Source of the DNA: CAZUFB01 sp048173955
GTDB lineage: Bacteria; Actinomycetota; Coriobacteriia; Coriobacteriales; UMGS124
Direction: 5' to 3'
Length of the DNA stretch: 11,505 nt
Assembly: GCA_048173955.1 (NCBI GenBank)
Contig: DBEYOB010000081.1
Location: forward strand, 1 to 11,505
The notes below the pieces were generated by a model. The model did no database searches. It worked only from the letters and a program-made list of their open reading frames with translations, and was not told the DNA's origin. Position 1 is the stretch's first letter. Each line of letters begins with the position of its first letter. Below, piece after piece: positions 1-6,768 of the stretch. The position numbers were made by a program, and so were the translations under genes.

Positions 1-2
1 CC

Positions 3-362
3 CGCCCCCTCGCCCGCGCGTGGCTCGCCGACGCCCTGCCCGCCGCCGCACCCGCCCCATCCTTCGAGGGGCTTGCGGAGGCGCTGCACCGCCGGATCGT
101 CGAGGAGGTCGACGCCTGGGCGGACTCGGTGTCCCGCGGGCTCGTCGGTCCCGGGCCGCTCGCCCCGCTGCTCGGACGCTACCGCGCCGCGGTGCCGATG
201 CTCGGCCACCTCGTCGAGGTCTTCGACCCTGCGGGGGAGCTTTTGGGCCGCGGCGCGTTCGAGGACGTCGACGCCTGGGGCAGGGCGCTCGTGAGGTTTG
301 CGGACGGCCGGGTCGTCCCCTACGCCTCCGAGCAGGCGTCGCTGCGACCGTACGGGGCGTAG
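3..362 (+). CDS. birA: Biotin-protein ligase (BirA), C-terminal part, truncated by window start
   Basis: Only the last 119 codons are visible, in frame from base 3 to the TAG at 360-362. The final ~60 residues have the pattern of the SH3-like C-terminal domain of biotin-protein ligases: LLGRYR, then AVPMLGHLVEVFD, GELLGRGAFEDVDAWGRALVRFADGRV, and a closing EQASLRP resembling the GEISLR end of E. coli BirA. The preceding helix (LAEALHRRIVEEVDAW) corresponds to the end of the catalytic domain. The family activates biotin with ATP and attaches it to carboxyl carrier proteins. Whether this protein has the N-terminal repressor HTH cannot be seen, because that part lies outside the window. The gene ends 43 bp before bioY on the same strand, which supports a shared biotin module. 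The domain is short and only moderately conserved, so the call rests partly on this neighbour. Confidence 0.8.
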   Translation, partial: RPLARAWLADALPAAAPAPSFEGLAEALHRRIVEEVDAWADSVSRGLVGPGPLAPLLGRYRAAVPMLGHLVEVFDPAGELLGRGAFEDVDAWGRALVRFADGRVVPYASEQASLRPYGA

Positions 363-405
363 GTTCCCGCGGGGGACCGCGCGTTTTCGAGAAGGAGGCC
401 GGGCC

Positions 406-1038
406 ATGGGCAACGGGGCGTTCGACGGGGGAGGTGCGGCCGCGCCGCGCGCGCGGGCGGGGCTCGAGCCGTCCGACATCGTGCAGGCGGGGCTGCTCAT
501 CGCGCTGCTCGCCGTCTCGGCGCAGGTCACCCTCGCCGTGGGGCCGATACCCTTCACCCTGCAGACGCTTGCCGTCGTCCTGGCGGCGCTCGCGTTCACG
601 CCGGGGCAGGCGGCGCTCGCCCTGGCCGGCTACGTCCTTCTTGGGGCGTTCGGGCTCCCTGTGTTCTCGGCGATGCGCGGCGGCCTCGCCGTCCTGGTCG
701 GCCCCACCGGCGGCTACATCTACGGGTTCGCGCTCTCGGCGGTGCTCGGGTGCCTCGTCCGCCGCGCCGTGTGCCCGCCCTCCGCCCGTGCCGGCCATGC
801 GCGTCGCTCGTGCGTCGCCGACGTCCTCGCGGGCGTCGTCGCGGTGGCCGTCTGCTACGCCGTGGGGACCGCGCATTTCGTCCTCGTGTCGGCGGCCGCG
901 GGCTCGCCCGTGGACGCCGTCTACGCGCTGGGCGTCTGCGTCGCGCCCTTTATCCTCCCTGATGCGGCCAAGGTCGCCGCCGCGGTCGCGGTCGCGCGCT
1001 CCCTGCGCCGCGCCGTCCCCTCGGTCGCCCGGCGCTGA
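406..1038 (+). CDS. bioY: BioY biotin transporter substrate-binding (S) subunit
   Basis: 210-aa, very hydrophobic protein of the usual BioY length. BioY is the S component that binds biotin in the membrane, alone or with an ECF energising module (EcfA/EcfT), which is not encoded here. Recognisable family blocks are VGPIPFTLQTLAVVLAAL (~residues 46-63), the following TPGQAALALAGYVLLGAFGLPVF, and GPTGGYIYGF (~98-107). The C-terminal FILPDAAKVAAAVAVA matches the usual end of the last membrane helices. About six membrane segments can be outlined. The ATG at 406 is chosen because GAAGGAGG lies at 391-398, about 7 nt upstream; in-frame codons before it belong to the birA overlap and spacer. It lies 43 bp after birA, probably in the same transcript. 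No biotin operator is evident in that spacer. Confidence 0.95.
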   Translation: MGNGAFDGGGAAAPRARAGLEPSDIVQAGLLIALLAVSAQVTLAVGPIPFTLQTLAVVLAALAFTPGQAALALAGYVLLGAFGLPVFSAMRGGLAVLVGPTGGYIYGFALSAVLGCLVRRAVCPPSARAGHARRSCVADVLAGVVAVAVCYAVGTAHFVLVSAAAGSPVDAVYALGVCVAPFILPDAAKVAAAVAVARSLRRAVPSVARR

Positions 1039-1087
1039 CGTTTTTTGGCTTTCTCGCGACCCCGTGGCTTTTCTTTCGAAAACGCAA

Positions 1088-1132
1088 TTGGCGCGATACG
1101 GGGCCGATGCGCCACAATATGATGTACGTCAT
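1088..1132 (+). promoter_or_regulatory. Possible promoter and imperfect dyad upstream of ccmE
   Basis: The 180-bp bioY-ccmE spacer contains a TATGAT hexamer at 1118-1123, a good -10 match. No convincing -35 sits 17 bp upstream: TTGGCG at 1088-1093 is 24 bp away, or 19 bp from the overlapping CACAAT at 1113-1118. An imperfect palindrome, ATGATGTACGTCAT (1119-1132, one mismatched pair), overlaps the -10. A start here would give a leader of about 90 nt before ccmE. This would be the promoter of the ccm operon if bioY does not read through. The support is weak. Confidence 0.25.
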
Positions 1133-1190
1133 GGAACGGCACGGCGGCCCCATGGTATACCGGGGGCGTCGGTGCGGAGCGGACGCGCGA

Positions 1191-1201
1191 CTGTGACACA
1201 G
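1191..1201. repeat. Short perfect dyad CTGTG-a-CACAG just upstream of ccmE RBS
   Basis: CTGTGACACAG is a perfect 5-1-5 inverted repeat ending 5 nt before the GGAAGGAG ribosome-binding sequence (1206-1213) of ccmE. It could be a protein-binding half-turn site or chance. It is too small for a stable RNA hairpin. Confidence 0.3.
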
Positions 1202-1218
1202 CGCGGGAAGGAGCTTCT

Positions 1219-1893
1219 GTGAACAAGGCAGCCAAAAAGCGCCTGGTCATCGTCGGTCTCGTCATCGCGATGGTCGCGGTGGCGCTGTTCGCCGTGCTCG
1301 GATCGGGCGGCGCGGCGACGGCGCTCTCGGTCTCCGAGGCCGTGTCGGGCGACTACGATGGGAAGAAGGTGCAGGTGTCGGGCGCCGTCGTGCAGGACTC
1401 CTACACGAGTGAGGGGACGTCGGCGGTCTTCGAGATCGTCGACGACGACGATCCCTCCGCGACGCTCGAGGTCACCTACGGTGGCGCGATGCCCGCGACC
1501 TTCGGCAACGGCGTGACGGCCATCTGCACGGGCGTCGTCGAGGACGGCGGCCTCACCTGCAGCGAGCTCATCACGAAGTGCCCGTCGAAGTACGAGAGCG
1601 CCGAGGGCTCGATCACCGTGGCGACGCTGCTGTCGAACGCGGGGGCCTACACGGGCACCGAGGTGAAGCTCGCCGGCTACGTGACCGCCGGGACGATCGC
1701 CGGCATCGACGCCGACGTCCGCTTCACGGTGAACTCGCAGGGGTCTTCGGTCGACGTCGCCTACGACGGGGCGCTTCCCGACGGGCTCGAGGACGGGTCG
1801 GCCGTCGTCGTGACCGGCGTGCTCGCCGAGGGCGGGGAGCTGTTCGAGGCGGCCGACGTCGCGCTCGACTCCTCCGTCGAGGCGCAGTCGTAG
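1219..1893 (+). CDS. ccmE: CcmE-type haem chaperone, CxxxY variant, with a second CcmE-like OB domain
   Basis: 224 aa, GTG start at 1219 with GGAAGGAG at 1206-1213. CcmE carries haem covalently in the extracytoplasmic space between CcmABCD and CcmF. Residues ~8-28 form one N-terminal membrane anchor. Residues ~35-125 form an OB-fold domain: VQVSGAVVQDS, then LEVTYGGAMPATFGNG, AICTGVVEDGG, and SELITKCPSKY. The haem-ligating His of the E. coli-type HxxxY motif is replaced by Cys: C121-P-S-K-Y125 (codon 1579-1581). This CxxxY form is known from CcmE of archaea, Desulfovibrio and some other bacteria. Unusually, residues ~131-217 repeat the fold (VKLAGYVTAGT, SSVDVAYDGALPDGLEDG, AVVVTGVLAEGG) but end in AADVALDSS with no Cys/His-x3-Tyr. 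Ordinary CcmE proteins have one OB domain and about 130-160 residues. It is first in the ccm operon, 101 bp before ccmF. Confidence 0.9.
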   Translation: MNKAAKKRLVIVGLVIAMVAVALFAVLGSGGAATALSVSEAVSGDYDGKKVQVSGAVVQDSYTSEGTSAVFEIVDDDDPSATLEVTYGGAMPATFGNGVTAICTGVVEDGGLTCSELITKCPSKYESAEGSITVATLLSNAGAYTGTEVKLAGYVTAGTIAGIDADVRFTVNSQGSSVDVAYDGALPDGLEDGSAVVVTGVLAEGGELFEAADVALDSSVEAQS

Positions 1894-1898
1894 CCGCC

Positions 1899-1920
1899 GT
1901 TCGGAAACTGTTCGGAAACG
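1899..1920 (+). repeat. Tandem 11-bp direct repeat in the ccmE-ccmF spacer
   Basis: GTTCGGAAAC occurs at 1899-1908 and again at 1910-1919, so the unit is 11 bp, about one helical turn. A further GTTCGG lies at 1971-1976 just before the ccmF ribosome-binding sequence. The spacer also contains the perfect palindrome GGGGCGCCCC at 1952-1961. The repeats may be a binding site or a slippage product; no T-run follows, so it is not a terminator. Confidence 0.5.
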
Positions 1921-1994
1921 GGATGCACGGGATCCGTCCGGCCGCGCCGCAGGGGCGCCCCGGGCGGGCAGTTCGGTAGGGAGAGGAACCGTCG

Positions 1995-4232
1995 ATGGTT
2001 TCATACGCGTTGGGATACGTTGGCCAGGCGGCGCTCTGGGTGTGCTTCGCCGCCACGGTGGCGGCGATTGTGTGCCTGATCGCGGGGCATCTGTCGCGCA
2101 CGCCGGCGGCGGCCGGGGTGGGGAAGGCGTCCGTGCGCGCCGGCAAGCAGCGCGCGGCGCGCGCCGAGTCGCTCACGAACCTCGGCTACATGCTCGTCTT
2201 CGTCGCGGCGCTGGCAATCTTCGTGTGCTGCGCCATCATCGTCGAGGGCTTTTTTACCCATAACGTCGCGATCCAGTACGTCGCCCAGAACTACCCCGAG
2301 GACACCGGGTCGCTCTTCTGGCTCTACAAGCTCTCGGGGCTGTGGGCGAGCCGCGCCGGGTCCCTTCTGACCTGGGGCTTCCTCATCGCCGTCTTTGCGG
2401 CGTGGGTCGCGTGGCACCGCCGCCGCGAGACCGACCGGCTCTCGAGCGTCGCCCTGGCGGTGACGATGGTCGTCCTGCTCTTCTTCGTGACGGTCATGCT
2501 GTTCTCCTCGAGCAACAACCCCTTCCTGCTGACCGACGCGTCCTACATCGGCGACGACGGCGAGCTGGTCGGCGTCGCGGCGACGTGGGGCATGAACGTG
2601 CTGCTCGAGCACTGGGCGATGGTCCTGCACCCGCCGACCCTGTTCATCGGCTACGCGGGCATGACGATCCCGTTCGCCTACGCCGTCGCCGCCCTGGTGT
2701 GCAACGACCCTTCCAAGCGCTGGGTCGAGCTGTGCAACCGCATCGCGCTGTTCTCCTTCATCTTCCTGACGGTGGGCATCGGCCTGGGCGCGGTGTGGGC
2801 CTACGTCGTGCTCGGCTGGGGCGGCTACTGGGGATGGGACCCGGTCGAGAACGCGAGCCTGCTCTCCTGGCTCGTCGCCGTCGCCATGGTCCACAGCTTC
2901 ACGGTCTACCGCAAGCGCGACATGATGAAGGGCTGGGCGCTCTTCACGGCGGCGCTCACCTTCGTGTTCGTCGTCCTCGGCACGTTCATCACGCGTTCGG
3001 GCATCGTCGAGTCGGTCCACGCCTTCTCGAGCGACCCGGTCTCGACCTACCTGTTCCTCGCCATCATGGTCCTGTCGCTCGCCGTCCTGCTCGTGCTGTG
3101 GCTGATGCGCCGCAAGACGTTCATCGCCGAGGACGACATCGAGAAGATCGCGTCGAAGAACGGCTCGTACTACCTCACGAACATCGTCATGGTGTTCTCG
3201 GCGATCCTGGTCGCCTACCTCACGATCGCGAGCGCCCTGCCGAGCTGGCTGCCGGCGGGCGGTATGAGCATCGGGACGGGTGCCTACGAGACGATCGCGC
3301 GCCCGCTCGGCGTGCTGTTCGGCCTGCTCGCCGCCGTCTGCCCGTTCCTTTCCTGGAAGCGCACCGACGGCAGGGAGTTCTGGAAGAACGTGCGCATCCC
3401 GGCGCTCGTCGCCGTCGTGCTGTTCGCCGTGCTCGTCGGGCACTGGGCGGTGAACCTGCTCCCCGTCTACGACGCCAACCTCGCGCAGGAGGACGCGATG
3501 GCCGCCGCCGACCTCAAGGCGATGGGGCCGGCGTGGTACTACCACGGCCTTGCGGTCGCCGCCCTGCTCGTCGGGTCGCTGCTCGCCGCCGCCTCTGCCT
3601 ACCTCATCGTGCGCGGCGTGCGCGCCCGCATGGCGAACAAGGGGGAGAACCCCGCCGTCGCCCTGGGGCGCCTGTTCGCCAAGTCCCCCGCCCAGGCGGG
3701 AGGCTACCTGACCCACCTCGGCCTCGGCATCGTGATGGTCGGCCTCGTCGGCTCGGCGATGTACGTGACCGACAGGACCTTCTCCTTCACCGAGGAGGGC
3801 CAGACGGCGGAGATCGGCGCTTACACCCTCACGCTCGAGAGCGAGGAGTCCTACTACGACGAGGACATGAACTCCTGCAGCGACGTGGTGCTCGCGGTGA
3901 CGCGCGACGGACGCGACCTGGGCACGGTCAACCCCGCGCTCGAGTTCACGGCCAAGAGCTACTACGGCCAGGCGCGCGTCACGGCCGAGACCCGCTCGAC
4001 CCCCTTCGAGGACCTCTTCATCGTGTATCAGGGCCACAACTCCGACGGTTCTATCGCGGTGAACGTGCGCATCAATCCGCTGATCTCGCTCGTGTGGGCG
4101 GGCTTCGGCGTGATGGCGCTCGGCATCGTGTGCGCGACGTGGCCGCGTCGCGGCCAGGCGGCCCTGCGCGCCGGCGAGGCCCCGGCGGGGGAGGGAGTGC
4201 CCGCGGCTGCGGCGAAGAAGGCGCAGCGGTGA
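1995..4232 (+). CDS. ccmF: CcmF, haem lyase / holocytochrome c synthetase core subunit
   Basis: 745 aa, ATG at 1995 preceded by GGGAGAGG. CcmF is the polytopic membrane protein that takes haem from CcmE and attaches it to apocytochrome CxxCH motifs outside the membrane. The WWD signature is GWGGYWGWDPVEN at ~274-286, followed by ASLLSWL. The family's four His ligands can be placed: H212 (VLHPPTLFIGY), H300 (MVHSFTVY), H342 (SVHAFSSDP) and H574 (YLTHLGLG). The first two correspond to the transmembrane b-haem ligands and the last two to the external haem ligands. More than ten hydrophobic segments are present. Residues ~590-690 form a large soluble loop before the last helix. At 745 aa it is longer than E. 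coli CcmF (~650), partly through an Ala-rich charged tail (~722-745). Its TGA overlaps the GTG of ccmA. No CcmH domain is fused to it. Confidence 0.97.
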   Translation: MVSYALGYVGQAALWVCFAATVAAIVCLIAGHLSRTPAAAGVGKASVRAGKQRAARAESLTNLGYMLVFVAALAIFVCCAIIVEGFFTHNVAIQYVAQNYPEDTGSLFWLYKLSGLWASRAGSLLTWGFLIAVFAAWVAWHRRRETDRLSSVALAVTMVVLLFFVTVMLFSSSNNPFLLTDASYIGDDGELVGVAATWGMNVLLEHWAMVLHPPTLFIGYAGMTIPFAYAVAALVCNDPSKRWVELCNRIALFSFIFLTVGIGLGAVWAYVVLGWGGYWGWDPVENASLLSWLVAVAMVHSFTVYRKRDMMKGWALFTAALTFVFVVLGTFITRSGIVESVHAFSSDPVSTYLFLAIMVLSLAVLLVLWLMRRKTFIAEDDIEKIASKNGSYYLTNIVMVFSAILVAYLTIASALPSWLPAGGMSIGTGAYETIARPLGVLFGLLAAVCPFLSWKRTDGREFWKNVRIPALVAVVLFAVLVGHWAVNLLPVYDANLAQEDAMAAADLKAMGPAWYYHGLAVAALLVGSLLAAASAYLIVRGVRARMANKGENPAVALGRLFAKSPAQAGGYLTHLGLGIVMVGLVGSAMYVTDRTFSFTEEGQTAEIGAYTLTLESEESYYDEDMNSCSDVVLAVTRDGRDLGTVNPALEFTAKSYYGQARVTAETRSTPFEDLFIVYQGHNSDGSIAVNVRINPLISLVWAGFGVMALGIVCATWPRRGQAALRAGEAPAGEGVPAAAAKKAQR

Positions 4233-4969
4233 CGGCGCAGGGTCAAGGCGACGCGCGTCCCGATGCCGTCGAGGCGCGCGGGCTCGCCAAGGTCTTCGGC
4301 GAGCGGCGCGCGCTCGACGGGGTCTCGTTCAGCCTGCCCGCCGGTTCGTTCCTCTCGATCTTCGGCCCCAACGGGGCGGGCAAGACGACGCTGCTGCGCA
4401 TCCTCGCGACGCTCTCGCGCCCCACGTCGGGCACGTTGCGCATGCTGGGGGTCGACGCGCTCGAGGAGCCGGGCGAGCTGCGCTCCCGGATCGGCCTGAT
4501 CTCCCACAAGCCCATGGTCTACGGCGACCTGTCCGCCGCGGAGAACCTCGAGTTTTTCGCGAGCCTCTACGGCGTGCCCGACGCATCGGAGCGCATCCGC
4601 GAGCTCCTGCAGCTCGTCGAGCTCGACCACCGGCGCAACGACGCCGCCCGCACGTTCTCGCGCGGCATGACGCAGCGCCTGTCGATCGCCCGGGCGCTCG
4701 TGAACGACCCCGACCTCGTGCTGCTCGACGAGCCGTATTCGGGCCTCGACCCCCATGCCATGCAGCTGTTCGACGAGCTGATCGAGCGCGTGCGCCCGGG
4801 CAGGACGTTCGTCATGGTCTCGCACGACCTCGCGAAGGGCTTCTCGCTGTGCACCCACGCCCTCATCCTGGCGCGCGGCCGTGTGGTCGCGTTCGACGAG
4901 CGCGGCTCGTTCGACGAGGACGAGTTCCGCAGGTTGTATCTCGAGACGGTGGGAATGGGGGTGGCCTGA
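4229..4969 (+). CDS. ccmA: CcmA, haem exporter ABC ATPase subunit
   Basis: 246 aa, GTG start at 4229 inside GTGA, sharing its last three bases with the ccmF stop, which implies translational coupling. CcmA is the cytoplasmic ATPase of CcmABCD; ATP hydrolysis releases holo-CcmE from CcmC. Motifs: Walker A GPNGAGKTT (46-54), signature FSRGMTQRLSIARAL (143-157, with FSRGM in place of the canonical LSGGQ), Walker B LVLLDEP (163-169), D-loop SGLDP (171-175) and H-loop H199 in MVSHD. The FSRGM(x)QR form is typical of CcmA-like ABC exporter ATPases. The C-terminal ~30 residues (DERGSFDEDEFRRLYLETVG) extend it beyond the ~205 aa of E. coli CcmA. Position between ccmF and ccmB separates it from other ABC families. 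The weak Shine-Dalgarno (GAAGAAGG) also suggests coupling to ccmF. Confidence 0.93.
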   Translation: MTAQGQGDARPDAVEARGLAKVFGERRALDGVSFSLPAGSFLSIFGPNGAGKTTLLRILATLSRPTSGTLRMLGVDALEEPGELRSRIGLISHKPMVYGDLSAAENLEFFASLYGVPDASERIRELLQLVELDHRRNDAARTFSRGMTQRLSIARALVNDPDLVLLDEPYSGLDPHAMQLFDELIERVRPGRTFVMVSHDLAKGFSLCTHALILARGRVVAFDERGSFDEDEFRRLYLETVGMGVA

Positions 4970-5736
4970 TGGCCGGAAACGCCGACGACGCCGCGCGTCC
5001 CGCCCCGCGTCGGAGGGAGGGGGAGGCCCCGCAGGGGCGCCCCTCGGTGTGGCGCCAGTACCGGGCTCTGCTCGCCAAGGACGTGCGCATGGAGCTGCGC
5101 ACGCGCGAGATGCTCGTGTCTATGGGCGTCTATGCGTTGCTCGTGCTGACGGTGTACGGCGCGACGCTCTCGCAGACGGGCGACTCGCTCGACGTCAAGA
5201 GCGTCGCCTCGGGCCTGCTGTGGGCGCTCATCGTGTTCACGTCGCTGCTCGGGCTCAACCGGTCGTTCTCCCACGAGACCGAGAACGGCTGCCTCGAGGG
5301 GGTGCTGCTCGCCCCGGTGAGCAGGCCTGCCATCTTTTTGGCGAAGGCCACGAGCAACCTGGTGTTCCTGCTCGCCGTCGAGGTGGTGGCGGTGCCGCTG
5401 TTCTTCCTGTTCTTCCTGAGTTCGGCGACGTTTGCGCCGACGACGCCCTACATCGTCCTGCCGCTGCTCGTGGGCACGGTGGGCATCGCCGGCGTGGGAA
5501 CGTTCCTCTCGACGATGACCATCGACACGCGCGGCAAGGACGTGCTGCTGGCGATCCTGTTCATCCCGGTCGTGTTCCCGCTGCTGTACGCGTGCGTCTC
5601 CGCAACCTCGGTCGCCCTCCTGGGCATCGAGGGCCAGATGGTCACCTTCTGGCGGTCGCTCGCCCTGGCGGGGGGATACGACGTCATCATGGTCGCCGCC
5701 GCTTGGGGTCTGTACGAGTTTGTGGTAGGCTCATAG
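4969..5736 (+). CDS. ccmB: CcmB, haem exporter ABC membrane subunit
   Basis: 255 aa. The ATG at 4969 overlaps the ccmA stop in TGATG, so the pair is translationally coupled. CcmB is the six-helix membrane partner of CcmA in the CcmABCD complex that charges CcmE with haem. Family features are the cytoplasmic entry segment WRQYRALLAKDVRMELRTREML (~28-49), the loop RSFSHETENGCLEGVLLAPVSRPAIFLAK (~98-126; the conserved E-x-GCLEGL-LAP block), and a hydrophobic C-terminal half with six membrane spans in all. The N-terminal ~25 residues are a polar, Pro/Arg-rich extension not typical of E. coli CcmB (~220 aa). No in-frame start after that extension has a better ribosome-binding sequence, so the overlapping ATG is kept. 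Confidence 0.93.
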   Translation: MAGNADDAARPAPRRREGEAPQGRPSVWRQYRALLAKDVRMELRTREMLVSMGVYALLVLTVYGATLSQTGDSLDVKSVASGLLWALIVFTSLLGLNRSFSHETENGCLEGVLLAPVSRPAIFLAKATSNLVFLLAVEVVAVPLFFLFFLSSATFAPTTPYIVLPLLVGTVGIAGVGTFLSTMTIDTRGKDVLLAILFIPVVFPLLYACVSATSVALLGIEGQMVTFWRSLALAGGYDVIMVAAAWGLYEFVVGS

Positions 5737-5751
5737 CTGAGGTTAACTTTT

Positions 5752-5805
5752 GCGGCGCACGTACGGTGCGCCGCGTCCGGTTCGCGGCGGCCTCGTTTCG
5801 GCCGC
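5752..5805 (+). promoter_or_regulatory. Two consecutive stem-loops in the ccmB-ccmC spacer
   Basis: The 86-bp spacer has a perfect 9-bp stem, GCGGCGCAC (5752-5760) with GTGCGCCGC (5766-5774), loop GTACG. A second 6-bp stem follows, GCGGCC (5787-5792) with GGCCGC (5800-5805), ending 5 nt before the ccmC ribosome-binding sequence AAGGAGGG (5811-5818). No T-run follows either stem. An mRNA-processing, stabilising or partial attenuation role is more likely than full termination. This is the first break in the otherwise overlapping gene chain. Confidence 0.5.
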
Positions 5806-5822
5806 AATCGAAGGAGGGTGCT

Positions 5823-6605
5823 GTGGCACAGGGGGCTTTGGGCGCGTCGTCGAAGGGGCGCGTCAACTGGGAGGCGATTGCGATCGTCTGCGTCGTCGTC
5901 GGCCTTTTGCTCACGACGGTCGACTTTGTCTGGGCGTTCACCCGCGCGCCCATGGTGAACGGCGCCGCGCTCTCGGGCGGGGAGTCGGTGGTCATCAACG
6001 GCCAGACCGTCTCCAACGTGCAGCTGTTCTCCCAGAAGATCTTCTACTTCCACGTTCCGGTCGCGGTCGCGTCGTTCGGCTTCATCATCGTCGCGGCCGT
6101 GTACGGCGTCCTTTTGCTGGTGCGCAAGCGCAGCTCCTACGACCTGCGTTCCCGCGCCTGCATGGAGGTCGGCCTGGTGTTCATCCTCGCCACGATGGTC
6201 TCGGGCGATTTGTGGACCCGCTTCGAGTGGGGCGTCTGGTGGGTGTGGGAGCCGCGCCTGACGACCTACTTCATCCTCATGCTGCTGGTCATCGCCTACT
6301 TCGTGCTGCGCACCGCGATCGACGACCCTGAGAAGAAGGCGCGCTTCGCCGCGGTCTTCTCGGTCATCGCCGCCGTCGACGCGCCCATCTCGTTCATGAT
6401 CACGCGCATGATCCCCTCGTCGGTGCACCCGGTGGTCTTCCGCACCGACTCGGGCCTGCCCCCCGACATGCTCATCCCGTTCTTGTGCGGGCTGTTCGGC
6501 ATGTGCCTGGCGGGCTTCGGCATCTACCGCCTCCGCCTGCGGGTGTGCGAGCAGTCCGCCCAGGTCGAGGCGCTGAAGCGCCGCTTCGAGGCGCTCGACG
6601 AGTAG
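5823..6605 (+). CDS. ccmC: CcmC, haem-handling membrane protein that loads CcmE
   Basis: 260 aa, GTG start at 5823 with AAGGAGGG at 5811-5818. CcmC holds haem at its outer face and forms the complex in which CcmE acquires haem. The tryptophan-rich WWD motif is WGVWWVWEPRLTTYFIL (~136-152); the Asp of the E. coli form (WVWDARLT) is Glu here. The two external axial His ligands are H77 (KIFYFHVPVAV) and H202 (SSVHPVVFRTDSG). Six hydrophobic segments are visible. Residues ~45-65 form an additional polar loop after the first helix (NGAALSGGESVVINGQ), longer than in short CcmC proteins. The C-terminus is a short charged helix (QSAQVEALKRRFEALDE). CcsA, the System II relative, is excluded by the flanking ccmB and ccmD and by the H-V-P-x-A block. 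The gene is 163 bp upstream of ccmD. Confidence 0.93.
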   Translation: MAQGALGASSKGRVNWEAIAIVCVVVGLLLTTVDFVWAFTRAPMVNGAALSGGESVVINGQTVSNVQLFSQKIFYFHVPVAVASFGFIIVAAVYGVLLLVRKRSSYDLRSRACMEVGLVFILATMVSGDLWTRFEWGVWWVWEPRLTTYFILMLLVIAYFVLRTAIDDPEKKARFAAVFSVIAAVDAPISFMITRMIPSSVHPVVFRTDSGLPPDMLIPFLCGLFGMCLAGFGIYRLRLRVCEQSAQVEALKRRFEALDE

Positions 6606-6608
6606 CGG

Positions 6609-6620
6609 GCGCCGCGGCGC
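6609..6620. repeat. 12-bp perfect palindrome after ccmC
   Basis: GCGCCGCGGCGC is self-complementary and lies 3 nt beyond the ccmC stop. It is small and GC-only, so chance in this composition is plausible. Confidence 0.3.
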
Positions 6621-6650
6621 GCGGGCGTCGTGCGGATGTCCCGCGTGCGG

Positions 6651-6708
6651 GCGTCCGGCGCGCCCGAAGGCGCCCGCCCGGAAGGTGTCCGGCGCACCCG
6701 CCGGACAC
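6651..6708 (+). promoter_or_regulatory. Strong hairpin and duplicated motif in the ccmC-ccmD spacer
   Basis: GTGTCCGGCG (6685-6694) pairs perfectly with CGCCGGACAC (6699-6708) around the loop CACC, giving a 10-bp stem. The left arm belongs to a 16-bp motif (6685-6700) that also occurs at 6651-6666 as GCGTCCGGCGCGCCCG with two differences, 34 bp apart. No T-run follows the stem, so it is more likely an intra-operon processing or partial termination element than a full terminator. Confidence 0.5.
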
Positions 6709-6722
6709 GCGGTTCGTTAGAG

Positions 6723-6753
6723 AGGCATCCAGTCCGCCGCAAGGCATCCAGTC
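6723..6753 (+). repeat. 12-bp direct repeat immediately upstream of ccmD
   Basis: AGGCATCCAGTC occurs at 6723-6734 and 6742-6753, with starts 19 bp apart. The second copy abuts the GGAAGGA ribosome-binding sequence of ccmD (6754-6760). It may be a local duplication or a paired binding site. Confidence 0.5.
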
Positions 6754-6768
6754 GGAAGGAACACCACC

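Noticed and set aside
1036..1080. T-rich stretch after bioY as a terminator
   Set aside because: GACGTTTTTTGG and CTTTTCTTTC are present but no stable stem precedes the T-run.
2001..4037. Long open frame on the - strand opposite ccmF
   Set aside because: Arg/His/Asp/Gln-rich translation with no family motif; it mirrors the third-position GC bias of ccmF, which is certain.
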